DNA of 64,000 bases, taken from contig NZ_CP010407.1 in NCBI RefSeq assembly GCF_000830005.1, forward strand, positions 6,212,001 through 6,276,000, given 5' to 3'. Numbering within the stretch: the first letter of the stretch is position 1; every line of letters starts with the position of its first letter. A program made the translations under genes and the position numbers. The stretch comes from Streptomyces vietnamensis. Lineage in GTDB: Bacteria > Actinomycetota > Actinomycetes > Streptomycetales > Streptomycetaceae. Below are positions 44,004 to 53,173 of the stretch, one piece after another. Below the pieces are notes generated by a model, which searched no databases, was not told where the DNA came from, and saw only the letters and a program-made list of their open reading frames with translations.

Positions 44004-46091
44004 ATGGCTCCCAGCCCCGTCCCGGCCCCCGGCCGACCCGCCGGACACCCGAGCACCCAGTCGTCCGGACACACCTCCGGACACACGTCCGGCGCAGGCA
44101 TCGCGTTCCCGCGCGCGATGCGCCCCGCGGAACTTCCCTCGGTGCACGGTGCGCTCCTCTGCGTGGCCCTGCCCGCCCTCACCGTCTGCGCCGAGCACGG
44201 CCAGCTCACCGGAGAAGGACCCGAGGGGGTGTACGACGCGGGGCGACGGCTCCTGTCCCGCTGCGTCCTGCGGGTGGCGGGGCGGGAACCCGTCGCGCTC
44301 CAGGGCCGTATGGCGGCCGCCGACCGGGCGGTGTTCCTCGGCGCCCTGCGCGTCCCCGGCGATGCCGGGCCCGACCCGGCCCTCACCGTCGAACGCACGC
44401 GGAGCGCCGACGGAACCGAGCGGATCACCCTGCGCAGTGCCGCGGCCAGGCCCCTCCGGCTCCCCGTGGAAGTCGCTCTGGGCACGGATCTCGCGGATCT
44501 GGGGTCGGTGGCGTCCGGGAGAACCGGACCCGAACTCGCCGCGAGCGTCCACGGCACCGGACTGCGGTGGACCGGTGGCGACGGCCGATCCGTCGCCGTC
44601 ACGGCGGACCCGCCGCCCATGGACTCCCTGGCAGCGGCGGGAGTACTGCGCTGGGAAGCCGAGCTGGCGCCCGGAGCGGCGTTCACACTCCGGCTGCGCG
44701 TACGCGGGGAGTGGGCCGCCCGCCCCGCCGCCTCCTCGGGTGCGGGCTCCGGACGGCCCGGCGGCCACCTCCTCGCCGAGGCCCGCGCCGAGGGCGACGA
44801 CCCGCGGCCGGGGGAACTGCTCCGCGCCTCCGTGGAGGACCTGCGGGCCCTGCTCCAGCGCGACCCGGGCCGCCCCGCGGACGTGTACCTCGCGGCCGGC
44901 GTCCCCTGGCGCTGCGGACCGGTCACCGCCGAGGCACTCTGGGCGGCCCGCATGTCCCTGCCCCTCGGCACCCGGCTCGCCACCACCACCCTGCGTGCCC
45001 TCGGGCGCACCCAACTCTCCGGCAGCGGACCCGAGTCCGGCCGCCTCCAGGGACCGCTCAGGGACGCGGGCCCGCACCTTCCGCCCCGCTGCACGGGCAT
45101 CGAAGCCACCCTCGCCTTTCCGGCCGTGCTCGCCGAGGCCCGCCGCTGGGGGCTCCCGTCCGCGGACCTGGAGGAGCTGCTCCCCGTGGCGGAGCGCTGC
45201 CTCGACTGGCTCCGGCGTACGGCCGGCCGGGACGGGTTCGTGCCGGACCCGGGGCCCGCCGGGCCCTGGCGGGCCGAGACCCAGGCACACGCGCACCGCG
45301 CCGCCCTGCTCGGTGCCGACCTCCTCGACGGCTGCGGTCGGCCCGGGGGAGACGCCCTGCGCGACGCGGCGAGAACCCTGCGCGAGCGGTTCCGGCGAGA
45401 GTTCTGGCTCGACGACCCGGCGGGGGGCCGACCCGCCGTCGCCCGCGCACCGGAGGGACGGACCTGGCCCCAGCTGGGCGGCTGGGCCGCGCACCTGCTC
45501 GACACCGGGCTGCTGGGCGGCGGCCGGTATGCACCCGGCCTCCTGGACAGGACGGAGAGCGAACAGGTGGCCAGGCTGCTCGGCACCCCGGCGCTCGACT
45601 CCGGCTGGGGACTGCGCAGCCTGGGGACCAAGGAGCCGGGCCACAACCCCTTCGGCCACCGGGCCGGAGCGGTGCGGGTGCACGAGACGGCGGTCGCCGT
45701 GGCCGGTCTCGCCGCCGCCGGTCACGAGAAGGAGGCCGCCTCCCTGCTGCGGGGGCTGCTCGACGCGGCGGAGGCCTTCACCCATCGGCTCCCCGAGATG
45801 TACGCGGGAGAGCAGCGGACGACGGGCGGACGCCCGGTGCCTCACCCGGCGGCGTGCCGACCTGCGGCCGTCGCGGCCGCCGGAGCGGTCCATGCGCTGC
45901 TCGCCCTCGCCGGCATCAGACCCGATGCGCCGGGCCGGTCCGTGTCGGTGCACCCGCTGGCCTCGGCCCCGCTCGGCGCGATCCGCTTGTCGGGGCTCGT
46001 GGTCGCCGGCGAACCCTTCGCCGTGCGGGTCGGCAGGCTGGGTCTCGGTATGGTCGAGGAGGCCGCAGAGGGCCTTCAGCTGGGGGTGTGA
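44004..46091 (+). CDS. Glycogen debranching enzyme-like protein
   Basis: A 695-residue protein related to the N-terminal domain and alpha/alpha-barrel of amylo-alpha-1,6-glucosidases. Features: PSVHGALLCVALPALTVCAEHGQLTGEGPEGVYDAG near 40-75 (N-terminal domain signature), then PGRPADVYLAAGVPWRCGPV and the barrel region with GTRLATTTLRALGR, GIEATLAFP, TQAHAHRAALLGADLL. Acidic residues typical of the active site exist but I cannot place the catalytic pair. The first ~35 residues are Pro/Ser-rich. ATG 44004 is the likeliest start; an earlier frame opening overlaps the DUF4192 gene. The next gene is 109 bases downstream. Confidence 0.8.
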   Translation: MAPSPVPAPGRPAGHPSTQSSGHTSGHTSGAGIAFPRAMRPAELPSVHGALLCVALPALTVCAEHGQLTGEGPEGVYDAGRRLLSRCVLRVAGREPVALQGRMAAADRAVFLGALRVPGDAGPDPALTVERTRSADGTERITLRSAAARPLRLPVEVALGTDLADLGSVASGRTGPELAASVHGTGLRWTGGDGRSVAVTADPPPMDSLAAAGVLRWEAELAPGAAFTLRLRVRGEWAARPAASSGAGSGRPGGHLLAEARAEGDDPRPGELLRASVEDLRALLQRDPGRPADVYLAAGVPWRCGPVTAEALWAARMSLPLGTRLATTTLRALGRTQLSGSGPESGRLQGPLRDAGPHLPPRCTGIEATLAFPAVLAEARRWGLPSADLEELLPVAERCLDWLRRTAGRDGFVPDPGPAGPWRAETQAHAHRAALLGADLLDGCGRPGGDALRDAARTLRERFRREFWLDDPAGGRPAVARAPEGRTWPQLGGWAAHLLDTGLLGGGRYAPGLLDRTESEQVARLLGTPALDSGWGLRSLGTKEPGHNPFGHRAGAVRVHETAVAVAGLAAAGHEKEAASLLRGLLDAAEAFTHRLPEMYAGEQRTTGGRPVPHPAACRPAAVAAAGAVHALLALAGIRPDAPGRSVSVHPLASAPLGAIRLSGLVVAGEPFAVRVGRLGLGMVEEAAEGLQLGV

Positions 46092-46172
46092 CGAGATGCC
46101 GGGCACTGAGACGAGGGAAGCCTCGCGGCGCGGTGAGGAAGTAGTGGCCGATGCTTCCGCGAGGCGTGTTTA

Positions 46173-46194
46173 TCGTCAGGAAGACGACTATGAT
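46173..46194 (+). promoter_or_regulatory. Inverted repeat operator and -10 of the NrtR-like gene
   Basis: TCGTC-AGGAA-GACGA (46173-46187) sits directly upstream of TATGAT (46189-46194), a near-consensus -10 located 6 bases before ATG 46201. A repressor bound here would block the promoter; as the gene encodes a Nudix-type regulator, self-control is the simplest reading. Confidence 0.6.
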
Positions 46195-46200
46195 CGCGGC

Positions 46201-46971
46201 ATGCCTCCCTACGACCCTTCGGCCTTCCCTCCCTTCGCCGTGACCGTCGATCTGGTCGTGCTCACCGTGCGGCGCCACGCACTGTGCACCCTGGTCGTGC
46301 GGCGAGGAGAGGCGCCGTACCAGGGGCGTTGGGCGCTGCCCGGCGGTTTCGTCCAGGCCGACGAGGACCTCGGTGCCGCGGCGGCGCGCGAGCTGGTCGA
46401 GGAGACCGGCCTCTGCGCCCACGATCCGGCCGCCCCGCCGCCCGTACCGAGCAACGGCGCGCACCTGGAGCAGCTGGCCACGTACGGGGCTCCCGACCGC
46501 GACCCGCGGATGCGGGTGGTGAGTGTCGCGCACCTGGCGCTGGCACCGGACCTTCCCGCGCCGCGTGCGGGCGGTGACGCGAACAGCGCCCGCTGGGCCC
46601 CGGTCGAGGAGCTCCTCGGCGAGGACGAGACCGCCGCGGCCGAGGACGGAGGGCCGGGGGCACTCGCCTTCGACCACGCCCGGATCCTCGCGGACGGGGT
46701 GGAGCGCGCCCGCTCCAAGATCGAGTACTCCTCCCTGGCCACGGCCTTCTGCCCGCCGGAGTTCACGGTCGGAGAACTGCGACGCGTCTACGAGGCCGTC
46801 TGGGGCGTGTCCCTCGACCCGCGCAACTTCCACCGCAAGGTGACCGGCACGCCCGGCTTCCTGGTCCCGGCCGGAGGCACCACGACCCGTCAGGGAGGGC
46901 GTCCCGCGCAGCTCTTCCGGGCAGGTGGGGCCACTCTTCTCAACCCGCCGATGCTGCGCCCCGAGGTCTGA
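46201..46971 (+). CDS. Nudix-domain regulator, NrtR family
   Basis: A 256-residue protein combining a Nudix domain with a C-terminal winged helix, the layout of NrtR regulators of NAD metabolism. The start PFAVTVDLVVLTVRRHAL and RRGEAPYQGRWALPGGFVQ are typical. The Nudix box reads GGFVQADEDLGAAAARELVEETGLC and keeps the REhhEEhG core, so hydrolase activity may persist; the wing region (KIEYSSLATAFCPPEFTVGELRRVYE) is like DNA-binding NrtR. ATG 46201 is favoured over ATG 46096, which would sit in a promoter-like stretch. No NAD biosynthesis gene adjoins. Confidence 0.85.
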   Translation: MPPYDPSAFPPFAVTVDLVVLTVRRHALCTLVVRRGEAPYQGRWALPGGFVQADEDLGAAAARELVEETGLCAHDPAAPPPVPSNGAHLEQLATYGAPDRDPRMRVVSVAHLALAPDLPAPRAGGDANSARWAPVEELLGEDETAAAEDGGPGALAFDHARILADGVERARSKIEYSSLATAFCPPEFTVGELRRVYEAVWGVSLDPRNFHRKVTGTPGFLVPAGGTTTRQGGRPAQLFRAGGATLLNPPMLRPEV

Positions 46972-47093
46972 GAGCCGTGCGCGTCCGGCGCCCCTGGGCG
47001 CCAAACCTGCACTGAAAGTCCGAAATGTAGCGTTATCTTGCTGCGGTAGCGCCGCCCTGCCGCGGAGCGGTGTCACCTACCGCGAGAGAAGCG

Positions 47094-48896
47094 ATGCTCC
47101 AGGCAATCGGACTGACCAGCACTCCCCGCCGCGATCGCCCGCCCGCCGTGGACGATCTGACCTTCGACGCCCGGCCGGGCGCCGTGACCGCACTCCTCGG
47201 CCCCCGGGGATCCGGCAAGACCACCGCCCTCCGGCTCATGCTCGAACTCGAGCCGGGCCGTGGCATCACCTACTTCCGCGGCCGGCCGCTGCACCGCATC
47301 GCCCACCCCCCTCGCGAGGTCGGCGTGCTCCTCGGCGACGCCCCCGGACACCCCTCCCGCACCCTCCGGGGGCAGCTCCGGATGCTCTGCGCCGCCACGG
47401 GAGCCCCTGCCGCACGGGTCGATGAGCTGGTGCGGGCCGTGGGTCTGACCGGCCTGGAGCGCCGGCGGATCGGCACCCTGCCGATCGGTGCGGACCGTCG
47501 ACTCGGGCTCGCCTCGGCCCTGTTGGGCGCCCCCCACACCCTGCTGCTCGACGAGCCCGCCGCAGGTCTCTCCGTACCCGAGAGCGAGTGGCTGTACGAG
47601 CTGTTGCGCGCGCACGCCGTGGAAGGGGGAACCGTGCTGTACACCACGGAGGACCCCAAGGACGCGGCCCGCAACGCCGACCGCGTCGTCACCCTCGACG
47701 GGGGCCGGCTCGTCGCGGACCAGGAGGCCGTCGAGTTCGCCCGTACCCGCTTGCGTCCCCGGGTCGTCGTCCGGACCCCGCACGCCGCGCGCCTGGCCGC
47801 GGCCGTGACCCAGGAGGCCAGAGCAGCCCGTCGTCCCGTCGAGGTGGTCGCCGAGGACGGCAACCGTCTGTCGGTCTACGGCAGCGACTGCGCGGCCGTC
47901 GGCGACACCGCCTTCCGGCACGGCGTACCGATCCACCGGCTCGCCGACGAGAGGGGAGGCGACGGCGGCGCTGTCGCCGCCGGGCATGCGCGGCAGGCTT
48001 CGGGAGGCGAGGGGGCCGGGGGCTCCGCGAGCCGTGCCGCCACGCCGGCGGGTGCCGGGCGACCCCCCGGGGCCACGGGGCGGGAGACCGCGGGCAGGCG
48101 GCGAGGTGCCGTCCGGAGGCCTCCGCGCTCCCCCCTGCGTCCGCTGCGGTACGAGATCCACCGGCTCCTGGGCGTGCCCTCCACCCCGCTCGTCGTGGCC
48201 GGCGTCCTGCTCGTTTCCGTGACGCTCGCCCTGCTCCTCGGCCGCGGTGGCCGAGCCGAGCTGCCCGCCGTCCTCGCCGGCTGGCCCGCGATCTCCCCGC
48301 TGCCGCCCGCGGCCCTCGGCGCCGGGCTGCTCGGCGCCTTCGCCTTCGGCGAGGAGTACCGCTATCCCGCGCTCACCACGGGGCGCGGAGCCGTGCCCCG
48401 CAGACCGGGCCTGCTGCTCGCGAAACTCGCCGTGGCCGCGGTCGTGGCCCTTGCGATCGGAGTGCTCGTCGTGGCGGTCGACCTCTCGGTCCTGCGGTTC
48501 GTCCACGGCGGCGAGTTGGTCCCCGTACCGAAGAACTGGCCGACCCTCTGCGCCAATTGGCTGGGTCTGGTCGTCGGCTGCGCGTGGGCCGGGGTGCTGG
48601 GTGCCGGAGTGTTCCGGGCCGCCGCGGCCGGGGTGGCGGCGGTGCTCGCGGTGCCGGTGGCCTTCGTTCCGCTGCTGCAGAAGGTGCTGACCGGGCCGTC
48701 GGTGCGCTCGGCGGCCGGACTTCCGGCGAGGCTGCGCGAGTTCGCGGGACCGCAGTGGTCCCCGGCCCTGGACCGGTGGCTCACGGGGGTGCTGCGGGTG
48801 GTCGGTCAGCCCGCGGGGGTGGCGCTCTCGCTGACGTTGACAGGGCTGCTCTGCGCCTATGTGTTCACCGGCCTTCGCCGCAGGGCTCGTTGGTGA
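47094..48896 (+). CDS. ABC transporter ATPase fused to a membrane domain
   Basis: A 600-residue single-chain transporter. The N-terminal ATPase has Walker A in LLGPRGSGKTT and Walker B LLLDEPAAG. The signature LSGGQ is replaced by LPIGADRR, so coupling may be unusual. Residues ~300-345 are a Gly/Ala/Arg-rich linker. From ~350 to the end there are about six hydrophobic segments (LGVPSTPLVVAGVLLVSVTL, LAKLAVAAVVALAIGVLVVA, GVFRAAAAGVAAVLAVPVAF), like an ABC-2-type permease. Start ATG 47094 has GAGAGA upstream; GTG 47070 is possible. Substrate unknown. Confidence 0.8.
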   Translation: MLQAIGLTSTPRRDRPPAVDDLTFDARPGAVTALLGPRGSGKTTALRLMLELEPGRGITYFRGRPLHRIAHPPREVGVLLGDAPGHPSRTLRGQLRMLCAATGAPAARVDELVRAVGLTGLERRRIGTLPIGADRRLGLASALLGAPHTLLLDEPAAGLSVPESEWLYELLRAHAVEGGTVLYTTEDPKDAARNADRVVTLDGGRLVADQEAVEFARTRLRPRVVVRTPHAARLAAAVTQEARAARRPVEVVAEDGNRLSVYGSDCAAVGDTAFRHGVPIHRLADERGGDGGAVAAGHARQASGGEGAGGSASRAATPAGAGRPPGATGRETAGRRRGAVRRPPRSPLRPLRYEIHRLLGVPSTPLVVAGVLLVSVTLALLLGRGGRAELPAVLAGWPAISPLPPAALGAGLLGAFAFGEEYRYPALTTGRGAVPRRPGLLLAKLAVAAVVALAIGVLVVAVDLSVLRFVHGGELVPVPKNWPTLCANWLGLVVGCAWAGVLGAGVFRAAAAGVAAVLAVPVAFVPLLQKVLTGPSVRSAAGLPARLREFAGPQWSPALDRWLTGVLRVVGQPAGVALSLTLTGLLCAYVFTGLRRRARW

Positions 48897-49056
48897 TCAC
48901 TTGCGGACCGAAAGGTTCCGGTTTCTCGTCAACTCCCTTGAAATCCGCCGCGTATGCCCGATTAATCGTCAATTGTGTAGGGGGTGCCGATCACCCTTTC
49001 GTGTGCTTTTCACCAAAGACCTCAAGGGTCACGGAGGCAACGCCGACAAAGGATGC

Positions 49057-49944
49057 GTGAGTACCCTTGCGCACACCATGATGACCGCCGCCCGCCCCGT
49101 CGACTCAGGCCTCGGCGCCCCGGGCGATCTCGACCGCTACCCCTACACGGAGGCGCCCACCGCCGGTCGTGTGGGCCCGCCCGCCTGGGAGGGGGTGGAC
49201 ACCGACCTGGGCCGAGTCGGCCGCCGGACCGCCGGCAACCGGGGCCGCGGGCTGCACGGGCAGCTCGTCCAGCAGCTCGGCCAGATGATCGTCTCCGGCG
49301 ACCTCGGCGCCGACCGTCCGCTCGTCCCCGAGGAGATCGGCCAGCGGTTCGAGGTCTCGCGCACCGTCGTGCGCGAGTCGCTGCGCGTGCTGGAGGCGAA
49401 GGGGCTCGTCAGCGCCCGACCGAACGTCGGCACGCGGGTCAGGCCCGTCAGCGACTGGAACCTCCTCGACCCCGACATCATCGAGTGGCGCGCCTTCGGC
49501 CCACAGCGCGACGACCAGCGCCGCGAGCTCAACGAGCTGCGGTGGACGATCGAACCCCTCGCCGCCCGCCTCGCCGCCGGGCACGGCCGCGAGGACGTGC
49601 AGCAGCGCCTCGCCGACATGGTCGAGATCATGGGGCACGCGTTCGCCCAGGGCGACGGCATCACCTTCTCCCGGGCCGACACGGAGTTCCACTCCCTCCT
49701 CATCCAGCTGGCCGGGAACCGCATGCTGGAGCACCTCTCCGGCATCGTCGCCGCCGCGCTCCAGGTCTCCGGTGGTCCCGCCACCGGCTGCGACCGGCCG
49801 AGCGAGGCCTGCCTGGCGCACCACGCCCGGATCGTGGACGCGCTCGCCGCCGGGGACGCCCACGGCGCCGAGAACGCCATGCGGCAGCTGCTCACGGTCC
49901 ACCCCGAGGTGGAGCGCGTCGTCCCCGCCCCTCGCGAACACTGA
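49057..49944 (+). CDS. GntR/FadR-family transcriptional regulator
   Basis: A 295-residue regulator. The N-terminal ~75 residues are variable. The winged helix follows (LHGQLVQQLGQMIVSGDLG ... EEIGQRFEVSRTVVRESLRVLEAKGLVSARPNVGTRV), then a FadR C-terminal helical domain with likely metal ligands (RADTEFHSLLIQLAGNRML, ACLAHHARIVDAL), as in FCD-domain proteins that bind carboxylates or sugars acids. GTG 49057 has AAAGGA at 49048-49053. The gap upstream (48897-49056) is AT-rich for this genome and probably its promoter. A hairpin terminator lies downstream. Confidence 0.87.
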   Translation: MSTLAHTMMTAARPVDSGLGAPGDLDRYPYTEAPTAGRVGPPAWEGVDTDLGRVGRRTAGNRGRGLHGQLVQQLGQMIVSGDLGADRPLVPEEIGQRFEVSRTVVRESLRVLEAKGLVSARPNVGTRVRPVSDWNLLDPDIIEWRAFGPQRDDQRRELNELRWTIEPLAARLAAGHGREDVQQRLADMVEIMGHAFAQGDGITFSRADTEFHSLLIQLAGNRMLEHLSGIVAAALQVSGGPATGCDRPSEACLAHHARIVDALAAGDAHGAENAMRQLLTVHPEVERVVPAPREH

Positions 49945-50320
49945 TCCGCGGGCCGTGGCCAGGAGCGCGGAGGCGCACGCACCGCGTGCCGCCGGGTCCG
50001 AGCACCACCCGGGGGGCGACAGGGTCTCCCCGGGTGGCGCCCGGGTTCCGGAGGTGCGAATGTGCCGTGATCGACCGCACTGGCCGTTTCGTCGCAAATG
50101 AGGTGTGACTCGGGCCACGAAGATTGGGCGTAACACTCCTCCGAGCCGTGCGATGACCTAAGAGGTGACAGCCGAGGAAGGAATACAGCAGCCGACAGAG
50201 GCGCTGTGCAGTTCCCCGGTCCAGCCCGCGCCGTCGGCACATTCCCCGTCGACGGTCGTCGGCTCCAGCCCGATCCAGGGCGGGGCCGGAAGCCGTTTCC
50301 ATCGTTCCGAGAGGTTGTTC
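49945..50320 (+). promoter_or_regulatory. hrdB upstream region and leader
   Basis: A 376-base gap before hrdB. After the terminator hairpin at 50005-50037 it contains ATTGGGCGTAACACTCC (50123-50139), where TAACAC could be a -10, then a leader of over 150 bases that is open in the hrdB frame from GTG 50165. That upstream frame is not like the start of other HrdB proteins, and I treat it as leader. A GAGAGG ribosome site precedes GTG 50321. hrdB is known to be driven by more than one promoter in Streptomyces; which of these elements acts here cannot be decided by eye. Confidence 0.45.
50005..50037 (+). terminator. Hairpin after the GntR-type gene
   Basis: CCACCCGGGG (50005-50014) pairs with CCCCGGGTGG (50028-50037). 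It lies about 60 bases after the regulator's stop and upstream of the hrdB leader. Confidence 0.75.
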
Positions 50321-51868
50321 GTGTCGGCCAGCACATCCCGTACGCTCCCGCCGGAGATCGCCGAGTCCGAGTCTGTGATGGCGCTCATCGAGCGGGGAAA
50401 GGCTGATGGGCAGATCGCCGGCGATGACGTGCGTCGGGCCTTCGAAGCTGACCAGATTCCGCCAACCCAGTGGAAGAATGTTCTGCGCAGCCTCAATCAG
50501 ATCCTCGAGGAAGAGGGTGTGACGCTGATGGTCAGTGCAGCGGAGTCGCCGAAGCGCGCCCGCAAGAGCGTCGCAGCGAAGAGCCCGGCCAAGCGCACCG
50601 CCACCAAGACCGTCACCGCCAGGACGACCGTGACGAAGACCACCGTCTCGGCCTCCACGGCCGCCGCGGCCGAGGGCACCGACCCGGCCGACGAGGCCGG
50701 ATCGCCCGCCAAGAAGGCGGCCGCGAAGAAGACCGTCGCCAAGAAGGCGGTGGCCAAAAAGACCGTCGCCAAGAAGACGGCCGCCAAGAAGACCACGTCC
50801 AAGAAGGACGCCGACGAGCTCATCGAGGGCGAGGAGCTCCTCGAGGACGTCGCGCCCGGCAAGGGTGAGGACGAGGAGACCGAGGGCGAGAGCAAGGGCT
50901 TCGTCCTGTCCGACGAGGACGAGGACGACGCGCCGGCCCAGCAGGTCGCCGTCGCCGGTGCCACCGCCGACCCGGTCAAGGACTACCTCAAGCAGATCGG
51001 CAAGGTCCCGCTGCTCAACGCCGAGCAGGAGGTCGAGCTCGCCAAGCGCATCGAGGCCGGTCTGTTCGCCGAGGACAAGCTCGCGAACTCGGACAAGCTC
51101 GCTCCGAAGCTCAAGCGCGAGCTGGAGATCATCGCCGAGGACGGCCGCCGGGCCAAGAACCACCTCCTGGAGGCCAACCTCCGTCTGGTGGTCTCGCTGG
51201 CCAAGCGCTACACCGGCCGCGGCATGCTCTTCCTGGACCTGATCCAGGAGGGCAACCTGGGTCTGATCCGCGCCGTCGAGAAGTTCGACTACACCAAGGG
51301 CTACAAGTTCTCCACGTACGCCACCTGGTGGATCCGTCAGGCGATCACCCGCGCCATGGCCGACCAGGCCCGCACCATCCGTATCCCGGTGCACATGGTC
51401 GAGGTCATCAACAAGCTCGCGCGCGTGCAGCGCCAGATGCTCCAGGACCTGGGCCGTGAGCCCACCCCGGAGGAGCTGGCCAAGGAGCTCGACATGACCC
51501 CCGAGAAGGTCATCGAGGTCCAGAAGTACGGCCGTGAGCCGATCTCCCTCCACACCCCGCTGGGTGAGGACGGCGACAGCGAGTTCGGCGACCTCATCGA
51601 GGACTCCGAGGCGGTCGTGCCGGCCGACGCGGTCAGCTTCACGCTGCTCCAGGAGCAGCTGCACTCCGTTCTCGACACGCTCTCCGAGCGCGAGGCGGGC
51701 GTCGTCTCCATGCGCTTCGGCCTCACCGACGGCCAGCCGAAGACGCTGGACGAGATCGGCAAGGTCTACGGCGTGACGCGAGAGCGGATCCGTCAGATCG
51801 AGTCGAAGACGATGTCGAAGCTCCGTCACCCGTCGCGCTCGCAGGTCCTGCGCGACTACCTCGACTGA
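50321..51868 (+). CDS. hrdB: Principal sigma factor HrdB
   Basis: A 515-residue group 1 sigma-70 protein directing RNA polymerase to housekeeping promoters. The start [15 protein letters not shown] and region 1.1-like [20 protein letters not shown] match HrdB. Residues ~105-175 are Lys/Ala/Thr-rich with [15 protein letters not shown] repeats and then an acidic stretch. Regions 2-4 follow: [46 protein letters not shown] (2.4), and the region 4 helix-turn-helix in [21 protein letters not shown] 50321 is set by GAGAGG. A strong terminator follows. Confidence 0.97.
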   Translation: MSASTSRTLPPEIAESESVMALIERGKADGQIAGDDVRRAFEADQIPPTQWKNVLRSLNQILEEEGVTLMVSAAESPKRARKSVAAKSPAKRTATKTVTARTTVTKTTVSASTAAAAEGTDPADEAGSPAKKAAAKKTVAKKAVAKKTVAKKTAAKKTTSKKDADELIEGEELLEDVAPGKGEDEETEGESKGFVLSDEDEDDAPAQQVAVAGATADPVKDYLKQIGKVPLLNAEQEVELAKRIEAGLFAEDKLANSDKLAPKLKRELEIIAEDGRRAKNHLLEANLRLVVSLAKRYTGRGMLFLDLIQEGNLGLIRAVEKFDYTKGYKFSTYATWWIRQAITRAMADQARTIRIPVHMVEVINKLARVQRQMLQDLGREPTPEELAKELDMTPEKVIEVQKYGREPISLHTPLGEDGDSEFGDLIEDSEAVVPADAVSFTLLQEQLHSVLDTLSEREAGVVSMRFGLTDGQPKTLDEIGKVYGVTRERIRQIESKTMSKLRHPSRSQVLRDYLD

Positions 51869-51897
51869 TCCGTACGAGGTACGCAGCGACACACGGA

Positions 51898-51932
51898 AGG
51901 GCCCGGTTCCCCGAGAGGGGGAGCCGGGCCCT
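51898..51932 (+). terminator. hrdB terminator
   Basis: AGGGCCCGGTTCCCC-GAGA-GGGGAGCCGGGCCCT, a 15-bp stem with one T-G mismatch, 30 bases after the hrdB stop, followed by a short CTTT. Confidence 0.9.
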
Positions 51933-52011
51933 CCGGCTTTGCGCGGGTGCACGGCGGGGACGCGTGCTGGACGCTGGGTGAACCGACATCACCCGAGAGT
52001 CAGGAGGCTCC

Positions 52012-52830
52012 ATGCGTGGTTCCCTCATCCGAGCATTGACGGGTGCTCTGGGCCTGATCACCGCGGCGGCGGGGCAGCTCGCCACTGCCGGTCCCGTCGC
52101 CGCCGACAGCGTCGTGGTGGGTGGCCGGCCGGCCCGGATCACGGACGCGCCGTGGGTCGTGGCGCTGTCCAGCCGTGACCGGTTCGGGGGTACGCGCGCG
52201 GGGCAGTTCTGCGGGGGTGTGGTCGTCGCCCCCACCAAGGTGCTCACGGCGGCCCACTGCCTGGGGCGTGAGGTCCTCGGCGGTGAGCCGTGGGAGGTGC
52301 GCGACTTCGTGGCCATCGCGGGCCGTGCGGCGCTGAGCGGACACGAGGGCCAGGAGGTCCGGATCTCGGACGCCTGGGTCAATCCCGACTACGACCCGAC
52401 GACCAACTCGGGCGACCTGGCCGTGCTGACGCTGGTGAGTGCACTGCCGCAGTCGTACGTGATCGGCGTCGCCCGCTCGGGAGACGCGGCGTACGCGTCC
52501 GGCACGGAGGCGGACGTCTACGGCTGGGGCGACACGACCGGCAACGGGGCCTATGCCTCCGCGCTGCGGACGGCGCGCGTCCAGGTGCTGCCGGACTCGG
52601 CGTGCGAGCGGGCGTACCCGGGCGGTTTCGGCGTCCGCTACCAGCGCGGGACGATGCTGTGCGCGGGCGACCCGCGGGGCGGGAAGGACGCGTGCCAGGG
52701 AGACAGCGGGGGCCCGCTGGTGGCCAAGGGGCTTCTCGTCGGCCTGGTGTCCTGGGGCAGTGGCTGCGGGCAGGCGGAGAACCCGGGTGTCTACACGCGC
52801 GTCTCGGCGGTGCTTCCCGAGCACTTCTGA
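52012..52830 (+). CDS. Secreted trypsin-like serine protease
   Basis: A 272-residue S1A protease. The N-terminal ~30 residues form a signal peptide (RALTGALGLITAAAG, then AxA-like end). The triad is His in LTAAHCLG, Asp in SGDLAVLTL and Ser in KDACQGDSGGPLV, with Cys pairs for disulfides. An Asp six residues before the catalytic Ser (KDACQGDS) gives trypsin-type preference for Arg/Lys. The mature start near VVVGGRPARITDAPWVVAL suggests activation by propeptide removal. ATG 52012 has AGGAGG. A terminator follows immediately. Confidence 0.92.
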   Translation: MRGSLIRALTGALGLITAAAGQLATAGPVAADSVVVGGRPARITDAPWVVALSSRDRFGGTRAGQFCGGVVVAPTKVLTAAHCLGREVLGGEPWEVRDFVAIAGRAALSGHEGQEVRISDAWVNPDYDPTTNSGDLAVLTLVSALPQSYVIGVARSGDAAYASGTEADVYGWGDTTGNGAYASALRTARVQVLPDSACERAYPGGFGVRYQRGTMLCAGDPRGGKDACQGDSGGPLVAKGLLVGLVSWGSGCGQAENPGVYTRVSAVLPEHF

Positions 52831-52860
52831 GCCGGGGAGGGGGACGCAGGGTACGAGAAC

Positions 52861-52892
52861 GGGCGGTCACCCCTGAGAGGGGGTGACCGCCC
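52861..52892. terminator. Hairpin terminator after the trypsin gene
   Basis: GGGCGGTCACCCC (52861-52873) pairs with GGGGTGACCGCCC (52880-52892), between convergent genes; it can serve both. Confidence 0.88.
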
Positions 52893-52939
52893 GTCGTCCG
52901 ATCAGCGCGACCGGCCCTGGGCTCGTCGTGGATGGCGCG

Positions 52940-53173
52940 TCAGGCGTGGTCTTCGCCCTGCGTACGGGCCGGCACATCCGTGAGCCGGTCCGTCTCATCC
53001 TGTATCTCAACGGCGATCTTCTTGAGTTCCGGCTCGAACTTACGTCCGTGGTGGGCGCAGAAGAGCAAGTCACCTCCGCTGGTCAGGACGACACGCAGGT
53101 ATGCCTGGGCGCCGCAGCGGTCGCAGCGGTCAGCGGCCGTCAGGGGGCTCGCGGGGGTCAGAACAGTAGTCAC
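52940..53173 (-). CDS. Small zinc-ribbon-like protein (DUF7455)
   Basis: A 77-residue conserved actinobacterial protein. Putative metal ligands are C17xxC20 (RCDRCGAQA) and C39xxH42 (LFCAHHGRK), consistent with a zinc ribbon; the C-terminus is acidic (EIQDETDRL). GTG 53173 has AGAGG upstream. Function unknown; its position between hrdB and parE is common in Streptomyces. Confidence 0.82.
   Translation of the reverse strand: MTTVLTPASPLTAADRCDRCGAQAYLRVVLTSGGDLLFCAHHGRKFEPELKKIAVEIQDETDRLTDVPARTQGEDHA

Noticed and set aside
50165..50320. N-terminally extended HrdB starting at GTG 50165
   Set aside because: The 52 extra residues look unlike any sigma region, and a good GAGAGG site precedes GTG 50321, which gives the conserved [14 protein letters not shown] start.
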